In this document: positions 18,301-26,979 of the stretch, one piece after another
Layout of the letters: every line of letters starts with the position of its first letter
How positions within the stretch are numbered: position 1 is the first letter of the stretch
Source: Pseudomonas sp. CCC3.1
GTDB lineage: Bacteria > Pseudomonadota > Gammaproteobacteria > Pseudomonadales > Pseudomonadaceae
Assembly: GCF_034347405.1 (NCBI RefSeq)
Contig: NZ_CP133778.1
Coordinates: 248,001 to 312,000 of the forward strand
Direction of reading: 5' to 3'
DNA: 64,000 bases
Program-made: the position numbers and the translations under genes
Notes under the pieces: model-generated
Told to the model about the DNA's origin: nothing
Database searches by the model: none
Seen by the model: the letters and a program-made list of their open reading frames with translations, nothing else

Positions 18301-18404
18301 AAGCAAGGAAGCTGAGAGCGTTCTGACAGGGTCAGCACAAGCCTCTATTATACGGCGAGCCTGTTAGATGGACTGTGTAACGCGGTGCCTGCTCATGAAG
18401 ATCG

Positions 18405-18448
18405 GCCCGCAGCCATGTGTGAAACGCATGGCTGCGGGCATTTGTTTT
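18405..18448 (+). terminator. Rho-independent terminator after the frmA-VOC operon
   Basis: A perfect 13-bp stem (GCCCGCAGCCATG at 18405-18417 pairing with 18427-18439) with a 9-nt loop, followed by a T-rich tail ATTTGTTTT. Confidence 0.85.
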
Positions 18449-18467
18449 GAAGCGTGCTTTTCAACCA

Positions 18468-19820
18468 ATGAGAAATGAGGTCGTTAAGAAAGAGCCGGCC
18501 AATATCAATACGACGACCGTACAACCCACCCCGACCGCCACCGTGTACGGCATGCCGGCCTATGCCGATCGTGCTGCAGCCGTGGGTGAAGTGCATGCGC
18601 GCCCGCATCTGTTGCTTCAGGCCCCCCGCGGTATATTGCAGCTCTCTTTCATGACCGAAGGCGACCAGGCCAGGGATCAGATGGCGATGAGCGAGTTATC
18701 TCATCGCTTCGGCGTTGCCGAGCCCGACCACGCTACGCCGCTACACGGCGTGACATGGGATGAGGGAGACCTTCACTGTGAAAAGCACACCGAGTTCTCT
18801 ACGTATCTCTGGTGCGCTTCGCTGGATTCCAAGACGGGAGAGCCTTGCGGAGAAAATCCCTTCAAACATGGATTTGTTCCTCCGGGCCCGGTCGTATCCG
18901 GCATCCGCTTGAGACTTCTTCCGTGGATGCCAGAAACGGAGAAGAAGGCTGATCGCTTCGATCCTGCCAGCCTGTGCTACTCGCTGGTAGAGAACGGCTC
19001 TGCCGCCATCTTGACCGACTTCCGACAGGATGAGGATGGCCTGACGCAGATCCTCATCCTTGCTCGTGATTTGACCCCGGCGCGGGCAGGTGCGCTGGCT
19101 CAACGTCTATTGGAGATCGAGACGTACCGTACCTTGGCGTTGCTGTCTCTGCCGTTGACGCGATCGATGACGTCGGAGCTGCGACGCATGGAGTCGCGCC
19201 TTGCAGCGATCACTGACGAGATGTGTACGAGTTTGGTAGAACGCCGCGATAGCGACGTGCTGCTTTCCGAATTGACCGGTCTGGCCGCCGAACTGGAAGC
19301 TGGCGTCGCGGCAAATCTCTATCGCTTCGGCGCCAGCCGTGCCTACTACGAGATCGTCGAGGAAAGGCTGGCTGCGCTTTCAGAAGTGGCCGTATCCGGA
19401 TACAGCACCTGGGCGGACTTCCTGCAGCGTCGCATCGCTCCAGCCATGCGGACGTGCCAATCCGTAAAGGAGCGCCAGGCCAAGCTCTCCGACAAACTGA
19501 CCCGAGCCATCGCGTTGCTGCGTTCGTGGATCGACGTCGAACTTGAACGCCAGAACCGCGATCTGCTGGCTTCGATGAACAACCGGGCCAAGTTGCAATT
19601 GCGCCTTCAGCAAACCGTCGAAGGCCTGTCGGTCGCGGCAATTTCTTATTACGTCGTGAGTCTTCTCGGCTACCTGCTCAAGGGCATTCCGATCGTTCAC
19701 GACAGCGTGGCGCCGGTGATGGCGGTTCTGGTACCTGCGGTGATGCTGACGATCTGGTGGATCGTCCGCAGGATAAGACACGCCCACAGCGACACGGCGG
19801 CGGAAGAGAAATCTTCCTGA
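18468..19820 (+). CDS. DUF3422-family membrane protein
   Basis: A 450-aa protein of the DUF3422 family. The N-terminal part carries the family hallmark RAAAVGEVHARPHLLL; two hydrophobic segments near residues 395-415 and 425-445 anchor the C-terminus in the membrane, and a coiled region (AITDEMCTSLVERRDSD onward) lies between. The function of the family is unknown. I chose ATG 18468 over TTG 18447. It is the last intact gene before the orphan cassette and the IS5 fragment. Confidence 0.8.
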   Translation: MRNEVVKKEPANINTTTVQPTPTATVYGMPAYADRAAAVGEVHARPHLLLQAPRGILQLSFMTEGDQARDQMAMSELSHRFGVAEPDHATPLHGVTWDEGDLHCEKHTEFSTYLWCASLDSKTGEPCGENPFKHGFVPPGPVVSGIRLRLLPWMPETEKKADRFDPASLCYSLVENGSAAILTDFRQDEDGLTQILILARDLTPARAGALAQRLLEIETYRTLALLSLPLTRSMTSELRRMESRLAAITDEMCTSLVERRDSDVLLSELTGLAAELEAGVAANLYRFGASRAYYEIVEERLAALSEVAVSGYSTWADFLQRRIAPAMRTCQSVKERQAKLSDKLTRAIALLRSWIDVELERQNRDLLASMNNRAKLQLRLQQTVEGLSVAAISYYVVSLLGYLLKGIPIVHDSVAPVMAVLVPAVMLTIWWIVRRIRHAHSDTAAEEKSS

Positions 19821-19875
19821 CGAGCTGCCGTCCTGGCGCGCGATAGCTGCGCCGTCCGTTTGAACAGAGGAGAAC

Positions 19876-19923
19876 AACATGCCAAGCAATTCTTTCGGTG
19901 AATCCTCTTGTACCGCTGCGGCC
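19876..19923 (+). repeat. Orphan copy of the MPSNSFGESS start cassette
   Basis: These 48 bases are identical to 26990-27037, where they form the ATG and first 15 codons of the UvrA-like gene. Here the ATG (19879) has a good ribosome binding site (GAGGAGAACAAC) but runs straight into the inside of an IS5-family transposase fragment in antisense and stops 50 codons later. A related start is found at 25102. The cassette seems to be the scar of a lost cargo gene. Confidence 0.75.
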
Positions 19924-20118
19924 TGCATTGAAGCGTTTGTAGACCTTATTCCAGTAGCCAAACGCCTTGGGCAGGTCTCTCCAGGGACATCCCGTGCGCA
20001 TGCGGTACAGCATGCCCTCCACGGTCATTCGTAGATCACGCTTGTTGTAGATGGCCTTGTGCAGCAGAATTTCCCGCAGCTTCGACCAATGCTCATCGCT
20101 GAGCAGTAATCGGGGCAT
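19921..20118 (-). pseudogene. IS5-family (IS427 group) transposase N-terminal fragment
   Basis: From the ATG at 20118 the frame encodes the start of an IS5/IS427-type transposase (LLLSDEHWSKLREILL, TGCPWRDLPKAFGYWNKVYK) and is cut after YKRFNA at the cassette boundary. A terminal hairpin-like repeat (GCAAGCTCGTATCG with its near complement) lies at 20120-20170, upstream of the start. Confidence 0.75.
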
Positions 20119-20322
20119 TGCAAGCTCGTATCGATGTTGGGTCAGAGCTTCAACGATACGGGCTTGCTCTTATAGATCAATGGGTTAGCGCGAAATGGCA
20201 ACAGACCCTAGCAAACCAGTTCAAATAACGTGGCGCAGTAGTTTTATCAGGTCCAAATGCGCCGTTTGGCCTGCGTCAGTTTCCCGGCGGTCTCCAGCTG
20301 TACATACACCAAACGCCTCTGG

Positions 20323-21285
20323 TCATCCACCGCGTCGCAACTCCCTGACACCCCGGCCCAGCTTGCGGCGCAACAGGGATCGCAGGGTCGCCCCATCCGA
20401 ATACCCGACCTGTGCGGCGACCTGATCGACGCTGGCGTTTCCGGTGCGCAAGAGATGGACGGCATGCTCCACGCGCAGGTCCTGGAAATACGACAGCGGT
20501 GTCTTGCCCAAAACGCTTTGCAGCCGCCGCGCCAAGGTGCGCTCGCTTGTGCCCGCGGCGCTGGCCGCCTCGGCGAGCGAGAACCCCTTCGCGAGCCGAC
20601 TTCTGGCCCAGCACTCGAAGCGCTCCACCATCGGGTCGGCATGCGCAAGGTGGTCGGGAATCACGAACTCGGCTTGCGAACTGCGTGCCTCGACCAGCAG
20701 ATAGCGTGCCACCAGGGCCGCCAGCGCCGGACTGCGCCCGCGGATGATGCGCAAGGCCAAGTCGACGTGGGCCAAAGCGGCACCCGCGGTTGTGAAGCGT
20801 GGCGAGTTCACGATCATGCGTGACTCGTCCAGCGTGACGTTCGGATAGCGCTGCCGAAACATCGGCCCCAGCCACCATGACGTCGTCGCACGATGCCCAT
20901 CAAGCAGGCCGCTCTCTGCAAGCAAGAAACTACCGGAGCAGGCGGCACCAAGGTGCGCGCCAGCGGCGGACCACTGCTGTAGCACGGCGACCGCATCGGG
21001 CACGTCGGGGCGTGTGAGCCGAGCCGAGAGCGTGTCAGGCATCTTTTCACCAAACGCGGGCACGAGCACGACGTCTGGTTCCGGCACACCACGCGCAGTG
21101 ACCACGGGGACCGTCAAGCCTTGCGCAGTTCGGATGCGACGCCGCACGCCCACCAGCGTGAGCTCTATGTGCGCGGGAGCCTGTGGCAGCGAGCCCGACA
21201 TCGCATTGGCCAAGCCCACTGTGTCGGTGAGCGCCGCAAGCCCCAGATCAAACACGCCATCACAAACAAGGATGTGGATTTTCAT
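20323..21285 (-). CDS. GlxA-family regulator (DJ-1/PfpI plus AraC domains)
   Basis: A 320-aa regulator. Residues 1-190 form a DJ-1/PfpI-like domain with the nucleophile-elbow region GAACSGSFLLAESG, and residues 215-320 an AraC-type DNA-binding domain (LAEAASAAGTSERTLARRLQ and VDQVAAQVGYSDGATLRSL). I placed the start at MKIHILVCDG, the usual N-terminus; the frame is open 17 codons upstream. A near-perfect 24-bp palindrome abuts this ATG. It is divergent from the monooxygenase gene at 21400. Confidence 0.85.
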   Translation of the reverse strand: MKIHILVCDGVFDLGLAALTDTVGLANAMSGSLPQAPAHIELTLVGVRRRIRTAQGLTVPVVTARGVPEPDVVLVPAFGEKMPDTLSARLTRPDVPDAVAVLQQWSAAGAHLGAACSGSFLLAESGLLDGHRATTSWWLGPMFRQRYPNVTLDESRMIVNSPRFTTAGAALAHVDLALRIIRGRSPALAALVARYLLVEARSSQAEFVIPDHLAHADPMVERFECWARSRLAKGFSLAEAASAAGTSERTLARRLQSVLGKTPLSYFQDLRVEHAVHLLRTGNASVDQVAAQVGYSDGATLRSLLRRKLGRGVRELRRGG

Positions 21286-21309
21286 GGCAACAATGATATC
21301 AATGTTGTC
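21286..21309. promoter_or_regulatory. 24-bp palindromic operator between glxA-like and ABM genes
   Basis: The sequence around CAATGATATCAATG is a 24-bp palindrome with two mismatched pairs, ending at the base before the regulator start codon. Its place suggests autoregulation and control of the divergent monooxygenase gene by the GlxA-type protein. Confidence 0.5.
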
Positions 21310-21399
21310 ATTATTGTCTATAGAGATGGCTGTCATGAAGACTTAGACTGCAGGCTCGTCGATCCATTCATCTAACCCAGTTACCCAAAGGATTACAGT

Positions 21400-21702
21400 A
21401 TGACCAAGCTCGCCCTGTTTGTTCGCCTCGAAGCCAAACCCGGCCAGGAGGCTGCGCTTGCCGACTTCCTGGCCAGCGCACTGCCGCTCGCCAACGCCGA
21501 GTCCGGCACCACTGCCTGGTTCGCATTGAAGTTTGGCCCTTCGACGTTCGGTGTGTTCGATGCCTTTGCCGATGAGGCAGGTCGCCAAGCACATCTGAAC
21601 GGCCAGATCGCCGCGGCCTTGATGGCCAACGCCGCGACCTTGCTCAGTTCTCCGCCCAATATCGAGAAGGTCGAACTGCTTGCAGCCAAACTGCCTGCAT
21701 GA
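21400..21702 (+). CDS. ABM-domain putative quinol monooxygenase
   Basis: A 100-aa single-domain protein of the antibiotic biosynthesis monooxygenase (ABM/YgiN-like) fold: ALFVRLEAKPGQEAALADFL at the start and FGPSTFGVFDAFADEAGRQAHL in the middle. Such proteins oxidise quinols or related compounds as small dimers. AAGGATTACAGT gives a good ribosome binding site. Its neighbour is the divergent GlxA-type regulator. Confidence 0.85.
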   Translation: MTKLALFVRLEAKPGQEAALADFLASALPLANAESGTTAWFALKFGPSTFGVFDAFADEAGRQAHLNGQIAAALMANAATLLSSPPNIEKVELLAAKLPA

Positions 21703-22329
21703 CAACCCGGCCTTGACCAAATCAGGTCACGCTGCAGGATGGGGGGCACAAGCTCTACGCAGCGATCCCCCCCTCGATTGCACTTGCCCAGGGAGCTACC
21801 TTCCACAGCGATTGGGGGGCAATATTGCAGCCAGAACTTCCAAGCTGCGTCAGCAAGCAGGGGCAACATCAGGGCTGGCTGTGATGTTCCGATTCGTCGG
21901 GTAGTTATCGAGAAGTACCGACTGTTTGCAACGTGTCGGTACCGAGAGCCGTCTGGGCGAGCCAGATTTCCGGCCCATTGGAAGTCCGCAGTCCGCAAGC
22001 GCGGATCGATCGAGCGATTTGTTGAAAATCAACGACCTAGCATCGGGCCGTTCGGGCCGTTCGGGCTAGTGAGGGTTTCTGGGGGGGCGTAACGATTCGA
22101 ACTCCTGCAGGGGCTCGGTGGGGTGGAACCCTGCGCCAAACCTATGTAACTCAGCGCCTTGCGACCGCTGCAAACTCCTGCGGAAAGGTGCGGAATCCGG
22201 ACCTTGATGCCCGCAATCCTACCAGTTCTGCCCTGGTCGGGTCACCAACCGAGCGCATCAGACAGGGCGCCAGTTCAATTCCCGTTTGGGAATTGAACCC
22301 GCGTCAGCATCCACTCATCCGACGTTCGA
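21703..22329. other. 630-bp gap with hairpin and simple repeats
   Basis: No gene is supported. The stretch has a short tandem of GGGCCGTTC near 22050, a 7-G run near 22081, and the perfect hairpin at 22273-22298. Confidence 0.4.
22273..22298. repeat. Perfect 11-bp inverted repeat with a GTTT loop
   Basis: GTTCAATTCCC (22273-22283) is exactly complementary to 22288-22298, with only four bases between. There is no T-tract on either side, so it is not a standard terminator. GGTTCAATTCCC also resembles a tRNA T-arm, but no complete tRNA can be folded around it. Confidence 0.5.
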
Positions 22330-22703
22330 TCAGGCGGTGACGAACCGCTCCCGAAATGCTCGCCGGACCTGGTCGTAAGGCACAGGGCTGGTGGCGTGCG
22401 GGACCAGCGCGCTTCTGTCGCCGATGAGGTAGTTGATCCGGTAGGTGCAGTTTCCGGAGGGGTGCAGCATGCCGGCAATCACCCGGTCGGGATTCAGAAC
22501 CCGCTCCTGGATCAGGCGGTCCAGCACGCTCTGGACCTACGGCCCCAAGCCAACGAACATGGCATCTTTCAGTTCTTCGACTTCCGCCGCGAAGTGCTAC
22601 AGCAGGTACTTCCTCAGCAAGGGGTGCTTGGTCATATCCGGTGAGCCACGGTAATCGTCGTCCTTTACGAATACCGGATAGCGCAGACATTGATTTTCGT
22701 GCG
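22330..22703 (-). pseudogene. Remnant of a uracil-DNA-glycosylase-like gene
   Basis: One leftward frame encodes a continuous, protein-like C-terminal half (LRYPVFVKDDDYRGSPD, HFAAEVEELKDAMFVGLGP, GMLHPSGNCTYRINYLIGD, ending FRERFVTA) broken by two in-frame TAG codons. The GMLHPS and FVGLGP segments recall uracil-DNA-glycosylase-like proteins. The 5-prime part is lost, replaced by the LysR gene whose stop is directly adjacent. Family assignment is from memory. Confidence 0.5.
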
Positions 22704-23600
22704 TTAGAGAGGGCCTCGCTGCCCAAAAGCCTCACGCGCAAACTCCAAGAAGCTGCGCAGCTTTGGAGTCATTCTTCGGTCAGGGGCATAGAGGATGTGC
22801 ATTGCGGTATTCGGCACCGGGTACTGCGGCAACAGACGCACCAGTGTCCCATCGCGCAGTGCATCGCTAACCAACTCTATCGGCTGTAGAACCACGCCTA
22901 GACCAGCTACAGCCGCTGCCAGCAGTGGATCACCTTGATTGATCGTTAATTTGCTTGTAATAGGAACATCTATACGCCCCTCCGGGCTGTCGAAGCTCCA
23001 GTGTGAGCGGCCATCAGAATAGGTAAACCCCAGACATTCCTGCTGCTGTAGATCCCACGGATTGATGATGGGAGGGCGACGTGCAAGATAGGACGGCGCA
23101 GCGCATAAAACCATCTGATAGGGCTCCAGTGGCAATGCCTTCAACCCACTGCTCGCCAGCTCGCCGATGCGAAATACCACGTCGTAACCATCATCAACGA
23201 TATCGACCAGTTCGTTCGATAACGTTAGGTCAACAGACACCTGAGGATACCGAACCATGTATTCCAGCAGGCGTGGCGAAAGCGTGCGGATTCCGAACGT
23301 GACCGGCGCGTTGATGCGAAGGCGGCCGCTTGGTGTGCCCCGAGTGAGGGCAGCCAGGCTCTCGGCAGACTGCATGTCTGCAAGGATCAGTTTTGCTCGC
23401 GGGTAGAACGCCCTGCCGAAGTCGGTGAGGCTTTGCCTGCGCGTAGTCCGGTGCAGCAGGGAAACACCCAGATGTTGTTCGAGCATTTTCACCTGTTTCC
23501 CTACCAATTGAGGGGACAGATTCAGGTCGTCCGCAGCGGCGCTGAATGAACCCAGCTCAACTGTTTTGACGAACGTGGCCATCTGGGTCAGGCGATCCAT
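22704..23600 (-). CDS. LysR-family regulator
   Basis: A 298-aa LysR regulator. The start MDRLTQMATFVKTVE is the common N-terminus of the subgroup close to DmlR/YafC-type regulators; upstream in-frame codons to 23720 look non-coding. Winged helix at 15-60 (SFSAAADDLNLSPQLVGKQV), effector domain from 90. It is divergent from the quinone oxidoreductase gene at 23738, its likely target. The C-terminus abuts the glycosylase remnant. Confidence 0.9.
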   Translation of the reverse strand: MDRLTQMATFVKTVELGSFSAAADDLNLSPQLVGKQVKMLEQHLGVSLLHRTTRRQSLTDFGRAFYPRAKLILADMQSAESLAALTRGTPSGRLRINAPVTFGIRTLSPRLLEYMVRYPQVSVDLTLSNELVDIVDDGYDVVFRIGELASSGLKALPLEPYQMVLCAAPSYLARRPPIINPWDLQQQECLGFTYSDGRSHWSFDSPEGRIDVPITSKLTINQGDPLLAAAVAGLGVVLQPIELVSDALRDGTLVRLLPQYPVPNTAMHILYAPDRRMTPKLRSFLEFAREAFGQRGPL

Positions 23601-23737
23601 TATAAACACTCTGTTTCTAGTAATACGCCATCGTAGGCATTTATCTAGCGCCAACCAATGACTAAATTTTTGACACCTTTCGAGTGCCCGGATACCTTCC
23701 GGATGTACGTCGAGGCCCATTGATAAACGAGGTATTT

Positions 23738-24730
23738 ATGATGGCACGCATTGTCAGAATTCATGAATACGGTGACGCCAGCGTTCTGAAGCTGGAAGAT
23801 CTGGAAGTATCGGCACCAGCAGCAAACGAGGTGCAAATTAGTGTTAAAGCTTTTGGCTTGAACCGAGCCGAAGTGATGTTCCGCAATCACGCATACCTAC
23901 AAGAAGCGGAGTTCCCCAGCCGCTTAGGCTACGAGGCCGCAGGCATCGTAACGGCAGTTGGGAGCGACGTAACCGAGATCACGATTGGTGACTCGGTCGC
24001 TCTGATCCCACCTCTGGATATTGCTCGCTGGGGCACCTACGGCGAGTTGGCCAATGTACCGGCCCACCTGGTGGTAAAGAGCCCTGAGAACTTGTCCTTT
24101 GAAGAGGCTGCGGCGTCTTGGATGCAGTACGTCACCGCCTGGGGGGGATTGATTGAACAGGCGAAGCTACGTCAGGGCGATTTTGTCATCGTTACCGCCG
24201 CGTCAAGCAGTGTTGGCTTGGCCGCCTTCCAAATGGCTCGTATGGTCGGCGCCACATCGATTGCGATCACTCGAACTCACGCGAAGAAGCAAGCCCTACT
24301 TGATGCAGGCGCTGCGCATGTCATCGTCAGCGATGAAGAGGATATCGTCGAGCGTGTTATGACGATAACTGCCGGTCAAGGCGTTCGCGTTGTATTCGAT
24401 CCTGTAGGCGGGCCGTCCTTGGAACCTCTCACGCAGAGCATGGCGCGGGGCGGAATTTTGCTGGAGTACGGCGCACTTAGCTCTGAACCGACACCATTCC
24501 CACTGTTTACCGTGCTGGGCAAAAGCCTGACTTTGAAGGGCTATCTCTACGCAGAGATTGTGGCCGACCCTGAAGCCCTAGAGAGAGCAAAGGCTTTTAT
24601 TCTGCAAGGGTTGGAGTCCGGTGCGTTGCGCCCGATCATCGCAAAGACATTCACACTTAGCGACATCCAGGATGCCCATCGTTTCCTTGAAGCCAATCAG
24701 CAGATCGGCAAGATCGTGGTAACTGTCTGA
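23738..24730 (+). CDS. Zinc-type ADH family quinone oxidoreductase
   Basis: A 330-aa MDR-superfamily NADPH:quinone reductase-like enzyme. N-terminal GroES fold (LNRAEVMFRNHAY, GYEAAGIVTAVG), Rossmann region ASSSVGLAAFQMA, and a C-terminal EANQQIGKIVVTV. It lacks a zinc cysteine cluster. The ATGATG start at 23738 follows AACGAGGTATTT. It has a close paralogue in the window at 38733-39722. Likely role: reduction of quinones or enals. The divergent LysR probably regulates it. Confidence 0.85.
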   Translation: MMARIVRIHEYGDASVLKLEDLEVSAPAANEVQISVKAFGLNRAEVMFRNHAYLQEAEFPSRLGYEAAGIVTAVGSDVTEITIGDSVALIPPLDIARWGTYGELANVPAHLVVKSPENLSFEEAAASWMQYVTAWGGLIEQAKLRQGDFVIVTAASSSVGLAAFQMARMVGATSIAITRTHAKKQALLDAGAAHVIVSDEEDIVERVMTITAGQGVRVVFDPVGGPSLEPLTQSMARGGILLEYGALSSEPTPFPLFTVLGKSLTLKGYLYAEIVADPEALERAKAFILQGLESGALRPIIAKTFTLSDIQDAHRFLEANQQIGKIVVTV

Positions 24731-24856
24731 CCAGCAATTATGGGGCTGAGAGCGTAATCCTTCGGCCCCGATTCAAGCCAGCCCTGATGACCGCTTTTGG
24801 CCGATTCTGTGTATCCGTCCGGCCAACACACCTTCTTGGCCCCGACGCCAAAGGCG

Positions 24857-24887
24857 ATGGTGTCCACCTGATTTAAGTGGACACCAT
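24857..24887. repeat. 11-bp inverted repeat, possible abutted IS ends
   Basis: ATGGTGTCCAC and its exact complement flank a 9-nt AT-rich loop. TGGACACC-type ends occur in IS3-group elements, so this may be a scar where two IS ends meet. It immediately precedes the rarA-like fragment. Confidence 0.45.
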
Positions 24888-24895
24888 TTCTAGCC

Positions 24896-25048
24896 TTTTA
24901 TGCCGCTGGGCAAACCTATTTTCCCGAGGGCGTGGCGCGGCCGGGTTGGTATCAGCCAACGGACAGAGGTGTTGAGCGCAGGCTGGGAGAAAGACTCGCT
25001 TGGCTGCGCTCGCTCGATGATGAGACGCCGCCAGAGGCGGACGCCTGA
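24896..25048 (+). pseudogene. RarA (MgsA) C-terminal fragment
   Basis: An open frame without a start encodes FYAAGQTYFPEGVARPGWYQ, PTDRGVERRLGERLAWLRS and then stops. This fits the conserved C-terminus of replication-associated recombination protein A. Base composition is higher in GC than the flanks. It was probably carried in with the NhaA/UvrA segment and cut at the inverted repeat. Confidence 0.55.
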
Positions 25049-25101
25049 TCGGTCCATCCGAAACCTGCCCATCGTGATCTCACAAACTACAGGATAAGCA
25101 C

Positions 25102-26967
25102 ATGCCAGCCTCTTCTTTTGGTGAGTCCTCGGCGCATATCAGACGGAGACGCGTTGCCCACTATCTACGCACGGAGTCTGGCGCTGCGGTGCTGCTGGTG
25201 ATCGTCACGGTTGTGGCGCTCGTGTGGGCGAACTCGCCGCTATCTAACGCCTATTTCGAGTTGTGGCACCTAGACGTCGGGTTCAACTTCGGGCCACTGC
25301 GCCTACACATGGATCTGCATCACTGGGTCAACGACGGCCTGATGGTCGTCTTCTTCTTCCTGATCGGACTGGAGGTGCGTCAGGAGTTCGCCCACGGATC
25401 GCTCCGTGACCGCAGCCGTGCCCGCCTCGCCCTGATCGCGGGGGTCACGGGAGTCGTGCTTCCCGCGCTGGTGTATGTCCTGATCGTGAAACTAGCCGGA
25501 AGTGAGGGCCTGCACGGGTGGGGTGCGGTGGTCGGCACCGATACGGCGTTCATGCTGGGCACCTTGGCGATCGTCGGCCCGCGGCTATCGGGTCAGTTGC
25601 GCGTGTTCCTGCTCACCCTGACCGTGGTCGATGACTTCCTCGCAGTGTCCATCATCGGCATCGTCTATAGCGAGGAGATCCGGATCGTCCCGTTGCTTAT
25701 CGCCCTCGCCAGCCTCGTTGGATTGTGGTTGTTGGGGCGCACCCGCCAGTGGCGGGCGACGCCGTATGTGTTGATCGTGATCGTGCTGTGGTTCGCAACC
25801 GTGTATTCCGGCATCCATGCCTCCCTCGCCGGGATGGCCGCGGGGCTGCTGATCCCCGCCTATGCGACGCAACGTCACGGGGTCGTTGCGGCAAGACAGT
25901 TGTTCCGTGACTTCTGGCAGTCTCCGAGTGCCGCATCGGCCCGCGCGGTGGACTGCGGGCTGTCCCAGGGTATCTCGGTGAATGAGCGGCTGCACGAGTT
26001 CCTGCGGCTGCCGACGGCGCTGCTGATCGTGCCGGTGTTCGCCTTGGCGAACGCCGGGGTGGACCTGCGTGGCGGGCTGCTCGCCGAGGCCTTTGGCTCG
26101 CCAGTCACGTGGGGCGTCATCGCAGGGCTCGTGCTCGGCAAGCTCCTGGGCATCGGGCTCATCACGCTCGTCGCCATCCGTCTCGGCCTGGGCCGGCTGC
26201 CCGAGGGCGTCGGGGTGGGGAGCGTGTTCGGTGGGGCGGCGCTGTCCGGGATCGGGTTCACCGTGTCGCTGCTCATCATCGGGCTCGCGTTCGGCACGAC
26301 CTCGGACCTGGGCCGCCAGGCGACGGTCGGCGTGCTCGTGTCGATGGTGTTCGCCACGTTGCTCGGGTGGCTGATATTCAAGGTCGCCGCTCTCAAGTGG
26401 GGGGAGGAGACTGCCGATTTGCCGATGGTACTTGAGCCACCAGTCGATCCGGAAGTCGATCACATCCGCGGTCCGGAGGACGCCCAGCTCACGCTCGTGG
26501 AGTACATTGACTTCGAGTGCGCGTACTGTGCACACGCCACCGGTTCGTGGGACGATCTGCGCGCCCACTTCGGGGACGACCTGCGGTATGTGGTGCGCCA
26601 GTTGCCGCACCACCCCCACGGGCCGATCGCCGCGCGGGCGTCCGAGGCGGCATCGAACCAGGGGATGTTCTGGCCGTGGCTGGACTTCGTGTTCACCCGT
26701 CAGCATGCGCTGGAGCGAGAGGACTTGATCGGCTACGCCGCCGAGCTGGGTCTTGACATCGATCGGTTCATCGCGGATCTCGACAGTCCCGCAGTGATAG
26801 AGCGTGTCGAGCGTGACCTCGTCAGCGCGGTCGCCAGCGGTGCGCACGTCACTCCTACGTTCTTCATCCAGGGTCGTCGTCTGCTCGGCAGTTACGACGC
26901 CCGCACTCTCACCGCAGTGCTCGAAGCCAGTCGCCGCGGCCCTCGCACTCAGGAAGTCCCGTCCTGA
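25102..26967 (+). CDS. nhaA: NhaA Na+/H+ antiporter fused to a DsbA-like thioredoxin domain
   Basis: A 621-aa protein. Residues 20-435 form an NhaA antiporter with about 12 membrane segments, including the paired aspartates in LTVVDDFLAVS. Residues 455-615 form a DsbA/thioredoxin-like domain with a CAYC motif (YIDFECAYCAH) and a TPTFFIQG cis-Pro-type loop. NhaA-DsbA fusions are typical of Actinobacteria, and the codon use here is very GC-rich, so distant transfer is likely. The first ten residues (MPASSFGESS) do not belong to NhaA and match the cassette at the UvrA-like gene. Preceded by AACTACAGGATAAGCAC. Confidence 0.9.
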   Translation: MPASSFGESSAHIRRRRVAHYLRTESGAAVLLVIVTVVALVWANSPLSNAYFELWHLDVGFNFGPLRLHMDLHHWVNDGLMVVFFFLIGLEVRQEFAHGSLRDRSRARLALIAGVTGVVLPALVYVLIVKLAGSEGLHGWGAVVGTDTAFMLGTLAIVGPRLSGQLRVFLLTLTVVDDFLAVSIIGIVYSEEIRIVPLLIALASLVGLWLLGRTRQWRATPYVLIVIVLWFATVYSGIHASLAGMAAGLLIPAYATQRHGVVAARQLFRDFWQSPSAASARAVDCGLSQGISVNERLHEFLRLPTALLIVPVFALANAGVDLRGGLLAEAFGSPVTWGVIAGLVLGKLLGIGLITLVAIRLGLGRLPEGVGVGSVFGGAALSGIGFTVSLLIIGLAFGTTSDLGRQATVGVLVSMVFATLLGWLIFKVAALKWGEETADLPMVLEPPVDPEVDHIRGPEDAQLTLVEYIDFECAYCAHATGSWDDLRAHFGDDLRYVVRQLPHHPHGPIAARASEAASNQGMFWPWLDFVFTRQHALEREDLIGYAAELGLDIDRFIADLDSPAVIERVERDLVSAVASGAHVTPTFFIQGRRLLGSYDARTLTAVLEASRRGPRTQEVPS

Positions 26968-26979
26968 GCGGGGCGAACT

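Noticed and set aside
22261..22300. tRNA gene around the GTTCAATTCCC motif
   Set aside because: No acceptor, D or anticodon arm can be arranged around the T-arm-like sequence.
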